Shown piece by piece: positions 63,060-64,000 of a stretch of 64,000 nt of DNA. Source of the stretch: Pedobacter nototheniae (GTDB lineage: Bacteria > Bacteroidota > Bacteroidia > Sphingobacteriales > Sphingobacteriaceae); NCBI RefSeq assembly GCF_004335085.1, contig NZ_RQRS01000002.1:1-64000 (forward strand), given 5' to 3'. Each line of letters begins with the position of its first letter. The first letter of the stretch is position 1. The notes under the pieces are model-generated. The model saw only the letters and a list, made by a program, of their open reading frames with translations, was not told the DNA's origin and did no database searches. The position numbers and the translations under genes are program-made.

Positions 63060-64000
63060 CTATTGTAAATGTGTTATAATATCAATTGCCCGATCAATCA
63101 TTGCTGCACTAAGATCCAAATGTGTAACTAAACGAATGGTACTAGCGCTTGTGGTATTACAAAGCAAACCCTTATCTTTAAACTGTTGCACAACTTTTGA
63201 TGCCGATCCATTAGCGACTTCGAAAATCACAATGTTGGTTTCTACAGGCATTACCGATTTCACATAACCAGTTTTAAGTAGTGCATCTGCCAAATCTTCT
63301 GCATGCTGATGATCTTCTTGTAATCGTTCTACATGATTATCCAATGCGTAAATACCTGCTGCAGCCAAAAAACCAGCCTGCCGCATACCACCACCAAAAG
63401 CTTTCCTGATTTTAATGGCTTTTTTTATAGTTTCTTTACTTCCTAATAATACTGAACCTACGGGCGCTCCTAAACCTTTTGATAAACAAACAGAAATGCC
63501 ATCAAAATAATGGCCATAATCGTGTGCCTTATCTCCTGTTTTGGCTAATGCATTAAAAATTCTGGCCCCATCTAAATGTAATTTCAGTCCTTTTATGTTA
63601 CAAAGATGATGAATGGCTGCAATTTGATCCAATGTATAGCAACTCCCTCCACCTTTATTTACTGTATTTTCAAGTACAACTAAAGTAGAATTAGGATAAT
63701 GAATATTGTCCTCATTAATTTCCGGCTCAATAAGCTCGGGCGTTAAAATACCGCGTTCGCCATAAAGTAACCTAACGGAAGCTGCCGAATGAAAAGCGAT
63801 ACCACCAATTTCATAACGGTAAACATGCGCCGTTTGATCACAAATTACTTCATCCATAGGTTGGGTAAAACATTTTATTGCAATTTGATTGGTCATGGTT
63901 CCCGAAGGACAAAATAAACCCGCTTCCATATTAAATTTTGCAGCCAGTTTTGTTTCCAGTGCATGCACGGTTTCGTCCTCTCCAAAAACATCATCTCCAA
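63060..64000 (-). CDS. ltaE: Low-specificity L-threonine aldolase, 5' part beyond window
   Basis: PLP enzyme that splits L-threonine to glycine and acetaldehyde. The visible 313 residues include the start-side motif GDDVFGEDETVHALETKLA (61-kb side is the C-terminus; the reading frame continues to the window edge at 64000), NTVNKGGGSCY, LHLDGARIFNA and the PLP-lysine motif SKGLGAPVGS. The GTG at 63968 is not a true start, as the motif GDDVFGED in frame upstream is a family hallmark. The real start lies outside the window. Confidence 0.93.
   Translation of the reverse strand, partial: GDDVFGEDETVHALETKLAAKFNMEAGLFCPSGTMTNQIAIKCFTQPMDEVICDQTAHVYRYEIGGIAFHSAASVRLLYGERGILTPELIEPEINEDNIHYPNSTLVVLENTVNKGGGSCYTLDQIAAIHHLCNIKGLKLHLDGARIFNALAKTGDKAHDYGHYFDGISVCLSKGLGAPVGSVLLGSKETIKKAIKIRKAFGGGMRQAGFLAAAGIYALDNHVERLQEDHQHAEDLADALLKTGYVKSVMPVETNIVIFEVANGSASKVVQQFKDKGLLCNTTSASTIRLVTHLDLSAAMIDRAIDIITHLQ

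Noticed and set aside
63968..63968. GTG start of the threonine aldolase gene
   Set aside because: The in-frame residues GDDVFGEDET upstream are a family hallmark, so the gene continues past the window edge.

Overview
The window is about 64 kb of low-GC chromosomal DNA from a Bacteroidota bacterium, most likely a Sphingobacteriaceae (Pedobacter-like) genome. The reasons are the TAnnTTTG-type -7 promoter elements with an upstream TTTG, the near absence of Shine-Dalgarno sequences, the outer-membrane beta-barrel and TonB-dependent receptors, the LytS/LytTR two-component pair, the monomeric isocitrate dehydrogenase, the tailored zapA/pheT neighbourhood and many small Bacteroidota-specific lipoproteins. 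It is mainly a housekeeping region. No CRISPR array, prophage, rRNA operon or replication origin was seen.

Layout. 1-133: the last 29 codons of an IS3-type transposase and its end. 164-6118 (minus): rny, a structured RNA that looks like 6S RNA, zapA, a coiled-coil partner, pheT and a secreted EEP-family hydrolase. 6200-7225 (minus): radC and rpsT. 7576-11763: purN, an MFS drug pump broken by a one-base frameshift, its divergent HxlR regulator, and purH. 11995-17714: the cell-shape operon mreB-mreC-mreD-mrdA-rodA. 17799-25709: an acidic protein of unknown function, tdk, an epimerase-like protein, a large SNF2 helicase, an alpha/beta hydrolase and a MazG-like pyrophosphohydrolase. 25710-26321 is a gene-free island holding diverged repeats. 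26322-31591: a LytTR regulator and its kinase, divergent from a DUF5694 protein and a TonB-receptor-like barrel. 31596-34722: GNAT, small hydrophilic protein, LEA-2-like lipoprotein and S41 protease. 34930-35002: tRNA-Phe(GAA).

35249-37400 encodes an Hdr-like iron-sulfur oxidoreductase pair. 37403-42257 holds small envelope proteins, an AsmA-family protein and mtgA. 42400-44270 holds an SDR and the rpsF-rpsR-rplI operon. 44395-50013: a secreted protein, dnaX, an acidic protein and monomeric icd. 50358-53795: a sorbosone-dehydrogenase-like lipoprotein and a TonB receptor. 53864-60603: a tail-less SSB, a zinc-ribbon protein, VOC, GNAT, short PhnA, META lipoprotein, YihY/BrkB, OmpA-like barrel, TPR and DUF4268 proteins. 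60765-64000: riboflavin synthase, biotin carboxylase and a threonine aldolase that runs off the right edge.

The strongest signals outside ordinary gene calls are these: the 6S-like RNA between zapA and rny; strong Shine-Dalgarno sequences on rpsR and rplI only, in a genome where they are otherwise not seen, on an operon whose products bS6 and bS18 shape the pocket that hides the anti-SD in Bacteroidota ribosomes; a shared promoter-plus-initial-transcript element at rpsT, rpsF and tRNA-Phe; -7 elements sitting directly against start codons, implying leaderless mRNAs; and several diverged intergenic palindromic repeats. I did not see a convincing wholly new defence or metabolic system.
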